Shown here: positions 12,494 through 24,441 of the stretch, piece by piece
Layout of the letters: each line of letters begins with the position of its first letter
Numbering within the stretch: position 1 is the first letter of the stretch
From: Ilex aquifolium
Lineage: Eukaryota; Streptophyta; Magnoliopsida; Aquifoliales; Aquifoliaceae
Length of the DNA stretch: 64,000 bases
NCBI GenBank assembly: GCA_951799425.1
Contig: OX637393.1
Coordinates: 22,361,744 to 22,425,743, forward strand
Direction of reading: 5' to 3'
Notes under the pieces: generated by a model
The model's database searches: none
What the model saw: the letters and a program-made list of their open reading frames with translations, nothing else
What the model was told of the DNA's origin: nothing
Position numbers and translations under genes: made by a program

Positions 12494-14459
12494 CTTTACT
12501 AGTCGCTAGTAAACATAAATTATAAAATTTATTTCTCATAATAACATAACAGAAGTAAAATCATTTTCGTAGATTTTTTCACGATTGCATTTAGCATATG
12601 CAACAAGTCGTTAAACCTCTAGATGATCCCTAGTGGACGAGTCTTGTCTCGTGAAGGTTTTCAGTGAACCTGCCTACAAACATCAGTAGTTAGGAGTTTA
12701 TAACTCATACTTTTCACAACTAAAATTAAATCAATATTCCTGTGCATTGTTACAATACTTCCTTTTTCTGATCACTATAAGAGTAACACACGTTAGTTGT
12801 AATATTATCTATATATTTTTATAAAAACTTGTGTGTGTGTGTTGATTCCTTTTATAACAGAAATTACTCAAGAAATATTACCATCTTTCATGGTAGTCTT
12901 GATGTCAATCCTTTCCTGTAATACACTCAGCGGAGAATACACATACATTATAGTGACTATCCTCTTAATTGTTACATGTGATTTGGAATATTGTTAACAA
13001 AGCAAATAATATCACATGTAATATATCTGAAGAACGGGTATTTGAATAAAATTGATTTTGACATAATCTCATGATCGGATATTAATACCATATCAGACAT
13101 ATTATTAACATTCTCCCTCTATGGATATATAAGATTAATACAGAGACATGATTTCTGGAATAAAAAAGGACTTTCTTTAGGTTGTAATGTGGTCATTGGT
13201 TTAGGGTTTAAGAAATGACGTCTATGGGATTCAAATGTATTGTGGTATACCTCTTTTTAGCTTTCCAAGACTTTGCATATTCATCCTTTTTATTTTTCCA
13301 TTTTTCACTTTCTTGGCTATTTTCTTTCTATTTTTTCTTTTCTTTGAATAGCCAATATTCTTTTTTTTTTCTTTTCACTGTTTTGTTTCCTTCTCCTTTT
13401 GTTTTCTGTATCATACTAATTTAAAAGAGGGTGCAAGAAAATTATGAAGCCAAGGTAGGTTTAATATATTTTCATGTGGCTCGGGTATTTTTCGGGTTTC
13501 ATGAAAAGAATTTATACTTTTTCAGGCTCAATCATGGTTGACTAAAGATATAATTTTGTAAAAGAAATGGTCAAGGCTCAAAGATAATGAAAAATGGTCT
13601 AAGATCATTTTCCAGAAATCATATATTTGTATAATTCCTATAAAAGAATTTTAAAAGACAATGCTAATAATACAATCTAACAAGTGCTAATCAAGACAAA
13701 ATTAATGAGATTATTGAAAGAAATTTTACCGTAAAATCGAAGATATTTATTTGAGTAGATGTAGAATATCTTTCCAAGGAAGATTGGCTCAAATTCTTCA
13801 ATTGGTTATACATCTCCACTATATATGTAAAGAGTGTAATATTTCACAAGGTTTCTGAAATAAAGAAATCTATTTGTGCTTATAAGAGTAAGTTCAAATA
13901 AAAATATTAAGATAATACACAACTAAAATATGAAAATCTCGTGTGATCAGATTAAGACTATTTTCACAAGGCATAGGAATATTAACCTAATTCAACTGTA
14001 AATTATATGAAATAATACTCCTAACGGAATTAACATGAGTTCCATATTAATTATCAAAAACTATTTAAACACACAGAAGTTCAAAACAAACAGCATGGTT
14101 AAAACATAAAGTAACTTAAAGTAAAAGTGCATAATGTAAAAGTTGAGTGAAAGAGAGCAAATTGTTTTGTAGAATCTCCAGTCTGTTTAGGAAGTAGAAG
14201 GTCCTCCACCAAAATGACTGGATTTTGTACTTTGCAACTGCAATCTGCTGCTCCAGATTTCCTGAAATTCTGTAGTTACAAAATTAAATACAACTTTATA
14301 TATTCTATAAAACTTTGCTAACCACTCTTTTTCTTGTCAAAAATTGGTGGTTTTTATTTTTATTATTTTTATTTAATATTTACTTATTTTCCTAATTAAC
14401 CAATAGTTATTTACATTTATATACTATTCCAAAATTACACATTATTTGATCACACTGAT
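12494..14459 (-). other. A3 3' non-coding region
   Basis: About 2 kb of AT-rich sequence without a convincing gene. A block at about 12585-12660 (agcatatgcaacaag, ccctagtggacgag, tctcgtgaag) is closely matched at about 39120-39200 in F1. The stretch 12900-13250 resembles 39480-39780 and 49600-49960. A T-rich stretch at 13250-13420 yields only a low-complexity frame. The parallel with other Athila-like elements marks this as a shared 3' region, not host DNA. Confidence 0.75.
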
Positions 14460-14824
14460 TAAAAGTCAGAACTTTTTGGATCACTAACACCAGTGACACG
14501 GTTAACTTCATTTCTTACGTATCTTGTTAACATTGGGGTAGAATAGGATGGCGCATCAGGATAATCTTTACTCTGCCCTTACCTAATCCACCGTAAACGA
14601 TCTGACGCTTGACCTGAAATTGGTTCCGCACACTGATTATATTGTCTCAAATGTTCTAAACGACCACATCTTACACACCCACCGAGACGCTTTGATCTTC
14701 GGCATTTAGCAAATGTACTTTCTCCACATAGGGGTCTTCGTTGGCTTTCAAAAATTTCTAATTTTCTAACTCTTCTAGTTTTTTGTATGATCAATGCATG
14801 TATATCTTTTGGAAGATGATGCAA
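14460..14824 (-). pseudogene. Small conserved 3' ORF ('ORF3') of A3
   Basis: On the minus strand the product contains LPKDIHALIIQKTRRVRKLE, then a basic Cys-containing stretch (FAKCRRSKRLGGCVRCGRLE), then YNQCAEPISGQASDRLRWI. Element E carries the same series near 31800-32164 (KDIHSFII, SFAKRRRANRLGGC, YNRCAEPISGRALDRLDWI, then a tail with SKDY, RYVR and NRFTDV that A3 also shows at 14460-14570). The position is downstream of the pol region, before the 3' LTR. I do not recognise a domain. There is no signal peptide or clear membrane segment, so a classical envelope is unlikely. The copy appears broken. Confidence 0.7.
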
Positions 14825-15015
14825 TAAAATTAAACTTTACCAAAATAATTTTTCGTCCATTTTTTAACTTTTAAGAAAGAAAAGAAAAAATGACTCAAAA
14901 ATTATTGAAAATTGACTCACTATCCGGTTCTTTAACGTCTTCCATTTACAAAGACGAACATAATTTTTAAATCAAAATTACTATTCTAAAAACAAAAAGT
15001 AAATTCACACTCATA

Positions 15016-15035
15016 TCTCCCCAACTTAATTTAAA
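15016..15035 (-). other. Internal polypurine-like tract of A3
   Basis: The minus strand contains TTAAGTTGGGGAGA upstream of ORF3, closely resembling the terminal tract at 12478-12493. Element E has a matching tract at 31651-31670 in the same place relative to ORF3. A second initiation site for plus-strand synthesis is possible but inferred. Confidence 0.5.
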
Positions 15036-15236
15036 TATTATCCTCACTATATAAGATGAAAATAGAAAATTGCTAATTAGGTCTTGTAGCGAGAGATATT
15101 TATAGTATAAGATTCTAATATAAAAGACAAATAAAGAAACTATATAAAAGAAATGAAAAAAATCAACATAAAAATAATAAATTCTAACTACTATATACAA
15201 GGAATTCATATGGGATAGATCAATCGGGCTTAAGTT

Positions 15237-16938
15237 CCCAAGTAGAATTTCTTACATTCCCTGATACTTTCTGCAAAGAATTTAACAAATCAGCATAAAA
15301 TTGTAAATCAGGATTTTCATTATCAATAACAGAATTAATCAGACAGACTTGTAGAGGGTCAGAATAAGAAAAGGTGTTAAATTTTCCTCTACAATCTCAT
15401 CAATTTCATCTACCTCACAAATTTCTTCCTCCTCACCTGGGTGCTTTATCACATTAAAGATGTTCAATTCACTGGCCATATTTCCAAATGAAAGTTTCAT
15501 GACTCCACTCTTACAATTTATCAATGCATTTGATGTAGCTAGGAATGGTCTACCTAGAATGACAGTAATGTATGTGGAAGCATTCAAAACTGGTTGAGTG
15601 TCTAAGACAATGAAATCTACTGGAAAATAGAATTGATCAACTTGGACAAGAACATCCTCCACAATTTCTCGTGGAGTTTTTATAGATCGGTCTACTAATT
15701 GTAGTGTAACATTGGTAGGTTTCAATTCACCTAACCCTAGTTGTGTATATACTGAATATGGCATTAAATTAACGCTGGCTCCAAGATCTAGTAGAGCTTG
15801 TACAATTTGAAAATTTTCAATGATACATGAGACTATTGGACTACTTGGATCTTTGTACTTAAGAAGCGTATCATGTTGTATTATAGTATTAACTTGTTCA
15901 GTTCAAAATGTTTTCTTTGGTACATTAGTTCTTCTTTTTATTGTGCAAAGATCTTTTAAAAATTTAGCATAAACAGGAACTCGTTTTATTACATCCAACA
16001 AAGGAATATTAATTTTTACCTGTTTAAATAACTCGAGAATATCAGACTGATCTTTTTCAAATGAAAGTTTCTTGACCCTTTGAGGAAAATGTAAAGGAGT
16101 AGGACATGGAGGATCTTTTTCACTTTGTACTTCTTCTTGCTTTTTGACTAAAGGTTCAAGTTCAAGTGGTTCGTTTACAGGAATTGACTTACGTATTTTC
16201 TTTGGAATCTTAGGTTTAATAGTTTTATCAATTACCTTACCACTTCTTAGTGTTGTTATTGCTTGTACTTGACTTGGTGAGGCTTCAAAATGATACAAAA
16301 TTAGCTTGACTCTGACTTTGTGGAGGTTTAGGTTGAGATGAAAACTTTCCTTTCTCTGACGTACTTAAAGATCGAGTCAACTTAGCTAGATGACTCTTAA
16401 TGTCTTTAATACTTTGTGAAGTTTGAGCTTTAAAATCGTTAAAAGCTTGAGTTGTTTGAGTGTTAAAACTCATTTGACTTTGAATGAATTGATTCATATT
16501 ATCTTCCATAGTTCTTTTCTGAGGAGGTTGATACGGTTGATATTGTTGTTGATTTTGTAGTTGTGATGGACCTTGTGTTTGATTTGTAGGTTGTGTATTT
16601 CTCCAACTAAAATTTGGATGATTTCTCCATCCTGGATTATAAGTCTCAGAATATGGATTTGAATACGGTTTAGTATAAGTTGGAATAGCATTAGACTATT
16701 CAATTAAGACTTCTTTAAAAGCAGGTATAGTTGGACATTCCCCAGCAGGATGTCCTGACAAAGCACAAATTTCACATACTTGATCAGTAGAAGAAACAAC
16801 AGCTACTTGTTTAACTTTTTTCATTTCCAGGGCTTCTAATTTTCGAGATAGATTAGCCATTTTAGCTCTTAAATCATCATCGTCTTTCAAAATATATTTT
16901 CCTCTTTCAGATGTAGATGGCTTATTTTCCACAATATT
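15237..16938 (-). pseudogene. A3 gag (C-terminal part) and protease remnant
   Basis: On the minus strand this continues gag from 26896. It begins near an STSERGKYILKDDDDLRA stretch, has a zinc knuckle (CEICALSGHPAGEC near 16770), a Gln/Pro-rich linker (TRSLSTSEKGKFSSQPKP region), a basic linker, and the aspartic protease (YSVYTQLGLGELKP near 15740, VILGRPFLATSNALINCKSG near 15570). After the protease comes only an acidic linker (EEEEICEVDEIDEIVEENL) and a short tail near 15240-15340. The sequence then moves on to non-coding DNA and ORF3. No RT, RNase H or integrase motif is seen. It is closely related to A1 gag-protease. Broken in several places. Confidence 0.9.
16934..16938. repeat. Target site duplication of T1, left copy
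   Basis: ATATT is repeated at 26896-26900 directly after the T1 3' LTR, within A3 gag. Confidence 0.93.
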
Positions 16939-17316
16939 TGTAAAACACGAGAAAATTTAAACTTTTGTGAAAAAGGGCAAAACGGTAAATTGTCACTACG
17001 GTACAAGTTGTAAACCTGAATTTTTCTAGAACTCGGATGACGAAACGAACCTCACCGTTGGATTCGTCTCGCGAAAACTAGTTACCCTGTCAAATTTCAT
17101 TAAATTCCGAGTTAGTCGGATTTTTCGCGTTTTACGAGGCGGTCGAGCCTCGGGAGACCCAAAAACGAAATTCTGAATAAAATTTTAAATTTTCGGAAAT
17201 AAAGGATGGCAAGTTGAAATAAAAATATTTTGAACTTGAACCGAAGCGAAATTTAATCGTTTCGGGGTTAAAACGGACCCGGGAAATAAGGGCCGTGTGG
17301 CGCGTTGTGGGCCAAG

Positions 17317-17337
17317 TATTTAAAGGGTATTTAAAGG
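17317..17337 (+). promoter_or_regulatory. Duplicated TATA-like box in the T1 LTR
   Basis: TATTTAAAGGG occurs twice, 12 bp apart, in the LTR at the place where T2 has TATAAATAGGGGG (53685). A promoter role is inferred from this match. Confidence 0.5.
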
Positions 17338-18992
17338 GGAGAAAATCAGATTTTCTCCCCATTTTGCTCAGCCGATTCCAACGTGAAAACAAGAGAGGGA
17401 AGCTAGGATTTTTCTCCACCTTCTCTCTAAGATTCTCGTCTCCACGGGGCTCAAATCAACTCGGGCCAAGAACAAAGGTGGTTCTACTCGCCGAGGGCTA
17501 CGAAACCATACCAAGGGAGTCGAGTTTTGGAGCGATTCGAAGAACGAGATTTTGGGAAGCTAGGGCTTGGAGCTTGAATCGGGTCTTGGAGGCTTCCCAA
17601 CGTTGTTCTCCACGCTTCAAGAGGTAGGGTTCCCTCCTACCAAGGTTTATTCCACACCTAGAATGCTTAGGTGAAATGGGTAAATGAATAGATATAGATA
17701 TATGTGTATGTCATTTGCCTATGGTTTGTGATATTGGATGAAATGGGTTGAAATCAATTCTAATTGAATTGGTAATTAGAAGTTTCTAAATGAAATTTCT
17801 AGGATAGAGTATATGAAATTAACCCAATGTGACTCTTGGGCTATGTGAAGTGTGGGCATGCTATGTGTTTATTTTATGCCTTGAAATTGAAGTGTGTTAT
17901 TTATTGATGATGTGATGACATACTTGAGTGTTAATCAAGATTAAATGTTGATATATATACATGCTTGTGATATATTGACATTGTAAGAAAGTATGTAAAT
18001 TATATGCTTATGATATGATTTTGCCATGAGGTGTGTGAATTGTGATGAGAATGTTCATATGTCACTCATACCATATCGAACATTGTATTAATGTTGCAAT
18101 GGAGCATCACATTGCATATGCACGGGAACATCGCATTTAGTGGGTGTGTGTGCATGGTTGTTTGTCTTCACCACGCGTGGTGGATGACGAGTGGGCTCGG
18201 GTAATATGGGTCGATGACCTAGTCGAGTCGCATGGTTTAGATGTTGATAGGGTTGGGGTAGCAAGAAGGGCTAGAAAATCCCTCGGGTGAGAGACCCGGT
18301 GATTGGAGACGCACTCCGTTGGTATAAGAGTCCATAAAGTGTGTCGGTGTACGCGGAACCGTTGGTGGAAGTCCATAAATTCCATGTAGGTTGGGTGACA
18401 TTTGGTGTGAGTCCATGAACATCCACCCCTATAAAGACCCTAGAATGAAAGGTCATTTGATGTGCAACATAAATGACGGATTTGTACACATTGGCACTTG
18501 CATGTGTAGAGGAGCCGGGAAGGGCTCGGTTAATATGCATGAGTGGGTCTCACCTCATTCCATAGCATGGCATTGCAAATTCCATCATTGAATATATTTC
18601 CTTGCTTGGAATGTTATGAATTGTGGTTTTGTGGCATGTGAACATTTCATATGCATATAGGTTGGGGAGTAGCCTCATTAGGAGATACCCTATTGAGCGT
18701 GGCTCACCCTTTGTGGGAAAAACATTTCAGGTGCGGGGTTCACACCGGCGGACGGCTCCCATTACGAGCCCCAAAGTTGAAGAAAGCCGACTTGTGGCTT
18801 TTATTGTTGTTTTGTAAAGTTTTTGTAAGAATTCCATTTTGATATGTAAATATATGGAATCAATTGTAATGGAACTTGTACAAACCATGTTTCATATGGA
18901 AATCCTTGTCAAACATGTATTTGATGAATTGGGAGAGGTTTTGAATGAATTGGAATTGAAAAATGGTTGAAAATGGCTAAACTGGGCAGAGA

Positions 18993-19107
18993 GTACCGGT
19001 ACTGGGTACCTGTACTGTATGGTACCGGTACTGTGTACCGGTACTCCCTTTCCAGTGGGTTGACAGTACCGGTACATAGGGGTACCGGTACGGTATGGTA
19101 CCGGTAC
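18993..19107. repeat. Palindrome array GTACCGGTAC in the T1 5' LTR
   Basis: Six perfect copies of the self-complementary 10-mer GTACCGGTAC lie at 18993, 19022, 19035, 19066, 19082 and 19098. A degenerate copy (GGGTACCTGTAC) lies between the first two. The array is preceded by 'actgggcagaga', and a 'tttccagtggg' spacer lies in its middle. Spacing is irregular. It is not CRISPR: there are no constant-length spacers. Confidence 0.95.
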
Positions 19108-19396
19108 TCTCTTCAAAATTTTCAGATTTTCACACTGCTTCGCCCTATTTTCAATCTACGTTTTCCTTCCCTCCAATGATGTAAATGGACTATAATGGAG
19201 TATAAATCATGGTATATTGAATATTGGTTGAATCCAAATGAATAATCGAATCCGGTTAACAATTGTGAATTAAGATCCCGGTTAAGGGGATGCTACTACC
19301 GTGGTGTTAGGTTGAGTGACATCCATGGGTATTTCCGCGGGTTGACGGATGGTCAACGGTTAATATAGGACCCCCAGAAATTGGGGCGTCACAGCT

Positions 19397-19408
19397 TGGT
19401 ATCAGAGC
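19397..19408 (+). other. Primer binding site of T1 (initiator Met tRNA)
   Basis: TGGTATCAGAGC lies 3 bp after the LTR end, complementary to the 3' end of plant initiator Met tRNA. Confidence 0.93.
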
Positions 19409-19750
19409 ATAGGTATGCGATTTACCTAGGGCTTGTTGGGGCATGGGTCTAGACCATTGCATACATTGTACATTACATGTTATGTGCTTAAATTGCTACA
19501 TGTTATGTGATATGTGATATGTGTATTATATGCATGATAGAATGTATATGGAAAATAGACACACTAGGGTTAGAGAACTTAACCTTGGGAGTGGGAAAGC
19601 AAATGAACGGGAAAGTTCAAAGAATAAATGTCTACTTTCGGAGACATACGCTCTACTAGTGAGACGATGAGAAAATTATAAATGTTTTAACTTTGGTCCC
19701 TACCTCGGGATACTAAGTTAGTGTGCCATTGCCATTTGACGTGTGTGTAG

Positions 19751-22700
19751 ATGGCGAGTGGGAGATGAGGACGTCGAGGCGGTGGGCGGAACAATAACCA
19801 ACCACCACCGGTCTTCGATCAACAAGCATTTACGGAAACCATGGGCATGATGGCGGCTACTGTTGCACAAGCTAGTGCAAATGCCGGGCATGGAGGCACG
19901 AGTAACCTCCAACTGTTTAAAGCACACAAACCTCCAGTTTTTATGGGAGGGGCGGACCCGATGGTGGCCGACCATTGGTTCCGGCAAGTCAATAAGAACT
20001 TAGGGGCGATGGAGGTCACCTCAGACGCTACTAAGATAAGACTAGCTGCATTCCAGCTAGAGGGAGAAGCCCAATTGTGGTGGGATTGGGTGACGGCCTC
20101 GAAGAACTTAGAGGCCATGACATGGGGAGAGTTTAAGGAACTCTTCATGGGTAAATATTTCCCAACGGCCGTTCGGCATGCAAAGGCCCGGGAATTTCTA
20201 GATTTGAAGCAAGGGTCAATGACGGTGATGGAGTATGTGGCTAAGTTCACCGAATTAGCCCGATTTGCTGATGATTACGTGGCCACGGATATGGCCAAGG
20301 TAAGAAGGTTTGAGGATGGGTTGAAGCTATCCATCCGGGGAAAGATTGTGGGCCTCCGCCTGCAAGACTTGGACTCTATGGTCGAGACAGCTATGGCCAT
20401 TGAGAGGGAGGTTGACGATGCACGAAACATCCGTAAGGCGGGTGCTAAGGATAAGAAGAAGGAGGGCCAATCCTCTTCTTCTAGTTCGGGGAAGAAGCAG
20501 CGGACTTCTACTCCACAAGGACAACAAGGACAGGGCCGTGGCTATCAAGGCCAAGGCCAAGGTCAATTTTCCCAGGGCGGGAGAAACTTCAGGACTACCC
20601 ACCAGGCAGGCCAGAAGATATGTTTCCATTGCCACCAACCGGGGCATATGAAGCGGGATTGTCCGCAGAGGCAAGGATCCCAGAGCTATGGGACACCTCA
20701 GTCCCAGTCATTAGTGGGACAATCGCAGACACACCTTGTTCCTCCCTACCCCACCATGGGCCGGGGAAGCCAGTATCAGTTCCAGGGCACTACTCAGGCC
20801 CCTACCACTTTTCGAGCGGGGACTCCGCAGTCGGGCCAGATGGGCCAAAGCATGGGTCGAGGCCGAGGACAGGGCATGCAGGCCGGGACTTCGGGGACCC
20901 AGGGGCGTGTCTACGCCATTACACCTCAGGCTGAGCCAATGGACCAGTCGGTCATTCAGGGTACATTTCTACTTTCTCGCTTATGGGCTAAAGTGTTATT
21001 TGACTCTGGTGCATCACATTCATTCATTTCTGCATCATGTGTGAGGGACTTGGGCTTAGAGGTTGATACCTTGGAAGAATCGTTATATGTGAATTCACCC
21101 CTAGGAGCTAGGGCGTGTGTGAATCAGATATGTCGGAATTGTGAGTTAGAGATCTCGGGGATTCTACTCACCGTGGACCTTAGGGTTATGGATATGTCAG
21201 AGTTTGATGTCATCCTTGGGATGGACTGGTTGGCGGCGCATCGGGTCGTTATTGATTGTGACAGGAAGAGGGTCACTGCCTATACACCAGACGGTGTTTG
21301 TTTCAAGTTTCAGGGGGAAAAGCATGATGCTTTGCCTCAAGTCGTGTATGATTCACGATGGCATGGGCAATTGATGGGTTGGCTTGCGAGCCTTACCCTG
21401 GAGGACGAGGCAAGACAAGAATTGGGTCTACCTCGGGTGGTGTGCGAGTATGAGGACGTTTTTCCGAACGAGTTACCGGGATTACCTCCCCATAGGGATG
21501 TGGACTTTAGCATTGAGTTGCATCTGGGTACTTCGCCCATTTCTATGACTCCACATAGGATGGCGCCAGCTGAGTTGCAAGAACTCAAGGTCCAATTACA
21601 AGAATTATTGGACAAGGGCTTTATTAGACCGAGTACCTCACCTTGGAGCGCTCCGGTGCTGTTTGCCAAGAAGAAGGATAAGACCCTTCGATTGTGTATA
21701 GACTATCGGCAGTTGAACCGGGTCACCATCAAGAATAGGTACCCTTTGCCGAGGATCGATGATCTGTTTGATCAGCTGAGGGGAGCGCGGGTCTATTCAA
21801 AGATAGATCTCCGCACAGGCTACCATCAGTTGAGAATTAGGGAGGCAGATATCCCTAAGACGGCGTTCAGAACGCGGTACGGGCATTTCGAGTTCACGGT
21901 GATGCCATTTGGGTTGACGAATGCCCCGGCGGCATTCATGGATCTCATGCATAGGGTGTTCCAGCCCTATTTAGATCAGTTTGTCGTAGTGTTTGTTGAT
22001 GACATCCTGATCTACTCCAAGACAGAGGAGGAGCATGAGGGTCACTTAAGGATTGTTCTCCAGACCTTGAGGGACCACCAGTTTTACGCCAAGTTCAGCA
22101 AGTGTGAATTTTGGCTTACGGAGGTGAAATTTTTGGGACACGTGGTGTCAGCTTCGGGGGTGTCAGTTGACCCGGAGAAGGTTGAGGCAGTTATGAGTTG
22201 GGAGAGGCCAAAGTCAGTCTTCGAGATACGTAGTTTCTTGGGATTGGCAGGGTATTACCGGAGGTTCATCGAGGACTTCTCCCGACTAGCCGCACCTATG
22301 ACTAGATTGACCCGGAAGGAGGTCAAGTTCGAGTGGAATGATTCGTGTGAGAAGGCATTCCAAGAACTAAAGAGGAGGCTCACTTCAGCTCCTATCTTGA
22401 TTGTTCCAGAGAGGGGGCAAAACTACACGGTGTATTGCGATACCTCCAAGGACAGACTGGGTTGTGTCTTGGTGCAGTCCGGGAGAGTGGTGGCTTATGG
22501 TTCTCGACAGTTGAAGAATCACGAGCAGAATTACCCTACGCATGATATGGAGTTGGCGGCCGTTGTCTTTGCCTTAAAGGCTTGGCGCCACTATTTGTAT
22601 GGTGAACAATTTGAGGTGTTTTCGGACCACAAAAGTCTGAAGTACATCTTCACTCAGCGGGACCTCAACATGAGGCAGCGTAGGTGGATGGAGTACCTAG

Positions 22701-24346
22701 AAGACTATGACTTCACTTTGCATTACCACCCTGGTAAGGCAAATGTGGTGGCAGATGCGCTTAGCCGGAAGTCACGGGGTGTTTTAGCTAGTGTAGCTTC
22801 CCGAGAGTGGCGGATGCTTGAGACCGTGGGCCAATTTGGGCTGCATTATCGGGGTCGGACTCAGGGTGTTTTAGGGAGCTTGGTGGCTACGCCTTCCCTA
22901 CTGAGCAGAGTGATTGAGTCCCAGAGACAGGACTCAGAGTTATCATCCATCAGGGACCGAGTGCAGGCGGGTACTGGTGACGAGGGCTAGGCCATTCACT
23001 CGGATGACAGTCTTCAGTTTAGGGGAAGGGTTGTGGTTCCCCAGTCGACGGAGCTGAGAGAGGAGATCCTCAGGGAGTTCCATTGCTCTCGTTTTGCGGT
23101 GCATCCAGGCGGCACGAAGATGTATCATGATCTTCGTCGCCAGTATTATTGGAGCGGGATGAAAAGGCAGATTGGCGATTTTGTCAGTAGATGCCTCACA
23201 TGTCAGCAGATTAAGGCCGAACACCAAAGGCCAGCTGGTATGCTCCAGCCCTTGGAAGTGGCTGAGTGGAAGTGGGAGCACGTCACAATGGACTTTGTGA
23301 CCCACTTGCCACGGACATCGCGGGGACATGATGCGATGTGGGTGATAGTGGACCGGCTTACGAAGTCGGCACACTTTTTGGCGGTGCGGATGACCTTCAC
23401 TCTAGAGGAATTCTGCAGGTTGTACATAAGGGAGATAGTCTGGTTGCATGGGGTACCCGTATCTATAGTATCAGATCGGGATCCCAGGTTTACGGCTCAC
23501 TTTTGGGAGAGTTTTCAGTGAGCCATGGGGACTCAGTTGAGGATGAGCACAGCCTTCCACCCCCAAACGGACGGTCAGTCGGAACGGACCATGCAGACAT
23601 TAGAGGACATGCTACGGGCATGCGTCCTAGACCTCAAGGGTAGCTGGGAAGAACATTTACCCTTAGTGGAATTCGCCTATAACAACAGTTATCAGGCTAG
23701 CATACGGATGGCACCCTATGAGGCACTTTATGGAAGGCCTTATCGTTCTCCAGTTTGTTGGACTGAGGTTGGAGAAAGACCCTCTACGGGTCCAGAATTG
23801 ATAAGAGATGCCTCAGAGAAGGTGGATCTGATAAGGAAGTGTCTTCTCACGGCTCAAAGCCGGCAGAAGAGCTACGCCGATAGGCGGTGGCGGCCTCTGG
23901 AATTTGAGGTGGGGGATCATGTCTTCTTGAAGGTGATGCCTAAGAGAGGAGTGGTCAGATTCGGCAAGCGGGGAAAGCTGTCGCCGAGGTATATTGGGCC
24001 CTTCGAGATACTTGAGAGAGTTGGCACTGTGGCCTACAGATTGGCGTTACCGCCAACTTTATCGGGCGTTCACGCTGTATTCCATGTCTCCATGCTCCAG
24101 AAGTATACTCCAGATCTGACGCATGTTGTGGATTGGGGCGAGCTTGTTGTTGATACGGATGAAACCTTCGAGGAAGGACCAGTGCGTGTCATGGATAGTC
24201 GGGATCAGGTTTTGCGAGGCAAGACCGGGAGGCTTGTGAAGGTGTTGTGGCAGCACCGAGGAGTGGAAGAGGCAACATGGGAGCGTGAGGACACCATACG
24301 TGCCAATTATCCTTTCTTATTTGAGGATGGAGGTACATTCTTATAG
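19751..24346 (+). pseudogene. T1 gag-pol polyprotein remnant (Tekay/Del-like)
   Basis: Domains in order are gag ([17 protein letters not shown], then QLWWDWV), a Gly/Gln/Ser-rich linker, zinc knuckle [14 protein letters not shown] near 20620, and aspartic protease ([12 protein letters not shown] near 21000). Next come RT ([20 protein letters not shown] near 21690, catalytic [10 protein letters not shown] near 21995), RNase H ([13 protein letters not shown] near 22436, DALSRK near 22755), and integrase with an HHCC region ([18 protein letters not shown]) and DDE-type core ([26 protein letters not shown]). A GPF/GPY-type module and a chromodomain-like end (VKVLWQHRGVEEATWERED) follow. This order and the C-terminal chromodomain are those of chromoviruses. 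About three breaks; very similar to T2. The family makes one polyprotein for particle formation, reverse transcription and integration. Confidence 0.95.
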
Positions 24347-24428
24347 TCATTTAGTGATATATGACTGTTGCATATGAATGTGGTTGTATGTGCATGATTG
24401 TGTGAATTTCGGGGACGAAATTCTTTTT

Positions 24429-24441
24429 AAGGGGGGAAGAA
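24429..24441 (+). other. Polypurine tract of T1
   Basis: AAGGGGGGAAGAA lies directly before the 3' LTR, after the phrase TTCGGGGACGAAATTC that T2 also has. Confidence 0.88.

Larger units (their letters stand above)
16939..19393 (+). repeat. T1 5' LTR (2455 bp)
   Basis: It starts TGTAAAACACGAG and ends GGGGCGTCACA, and matches 24442-26895 almost throughout. The first 160 bp and last 60 bp are shared with the T2 LTRs, while much of the middle is not. It contains a palindrome array (18993-19107) and two TATTTAAAG boxes (17317 and 17329). Short open frames inside it (for example those reading as repeated Tyr-Arg-Tyr or Gly-Thr-Gly-Thr) come from the palindrome array and are not genes. Confidence 0.96.

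Noticed and set aside
12590-12660. Conserved block as a hammerhead ribozyme (gatgatccctagtggacgag)
   Set aside because: It resembles the arrangement, but the invariant CTGANGA and GAAA core positions are not met in either copy.
13215-13424. Phe/Ser-rich small frame as a membrane protein
   Set aside because: It comes from a T-rich low-complexity tract in the A3 3' region; a similar tract near 49980-50190 gives an unrelated frame.
14579-14824. ORF3 as an envelope protein
   Set aside because: No signal peptide, no membrane helix, no glycosylation-rich region; kept only as an unknown conserved ORF.
17132-17627. Frames of 95-110 residues at the start of the T1 LTR as genes
   Set aside because: They lie in LTR promoter/leader sequence, overlap on both strands and have no motifs.
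18993-19107. Palindrome arrays as a CRISPR array
   Set aside because: Spacing is irregular, units are self-complementary 10-12 mers, they lie in plant LTRs, and there is no cas gene or leader.
18892-19179. Tyr-Arg-Tyr and Gly-Thr-rich frames across the T1 array
   Set aside because: Artefacts of translating GTACCGGTAC repeats; the same in the 3' LTR.
19718-20934. Other-frame and minus-strand frames over T1 and T2 gag-pol
   Set aside because: Shadows; the same shadows appear at the same places in T2 and lack domain motifs.
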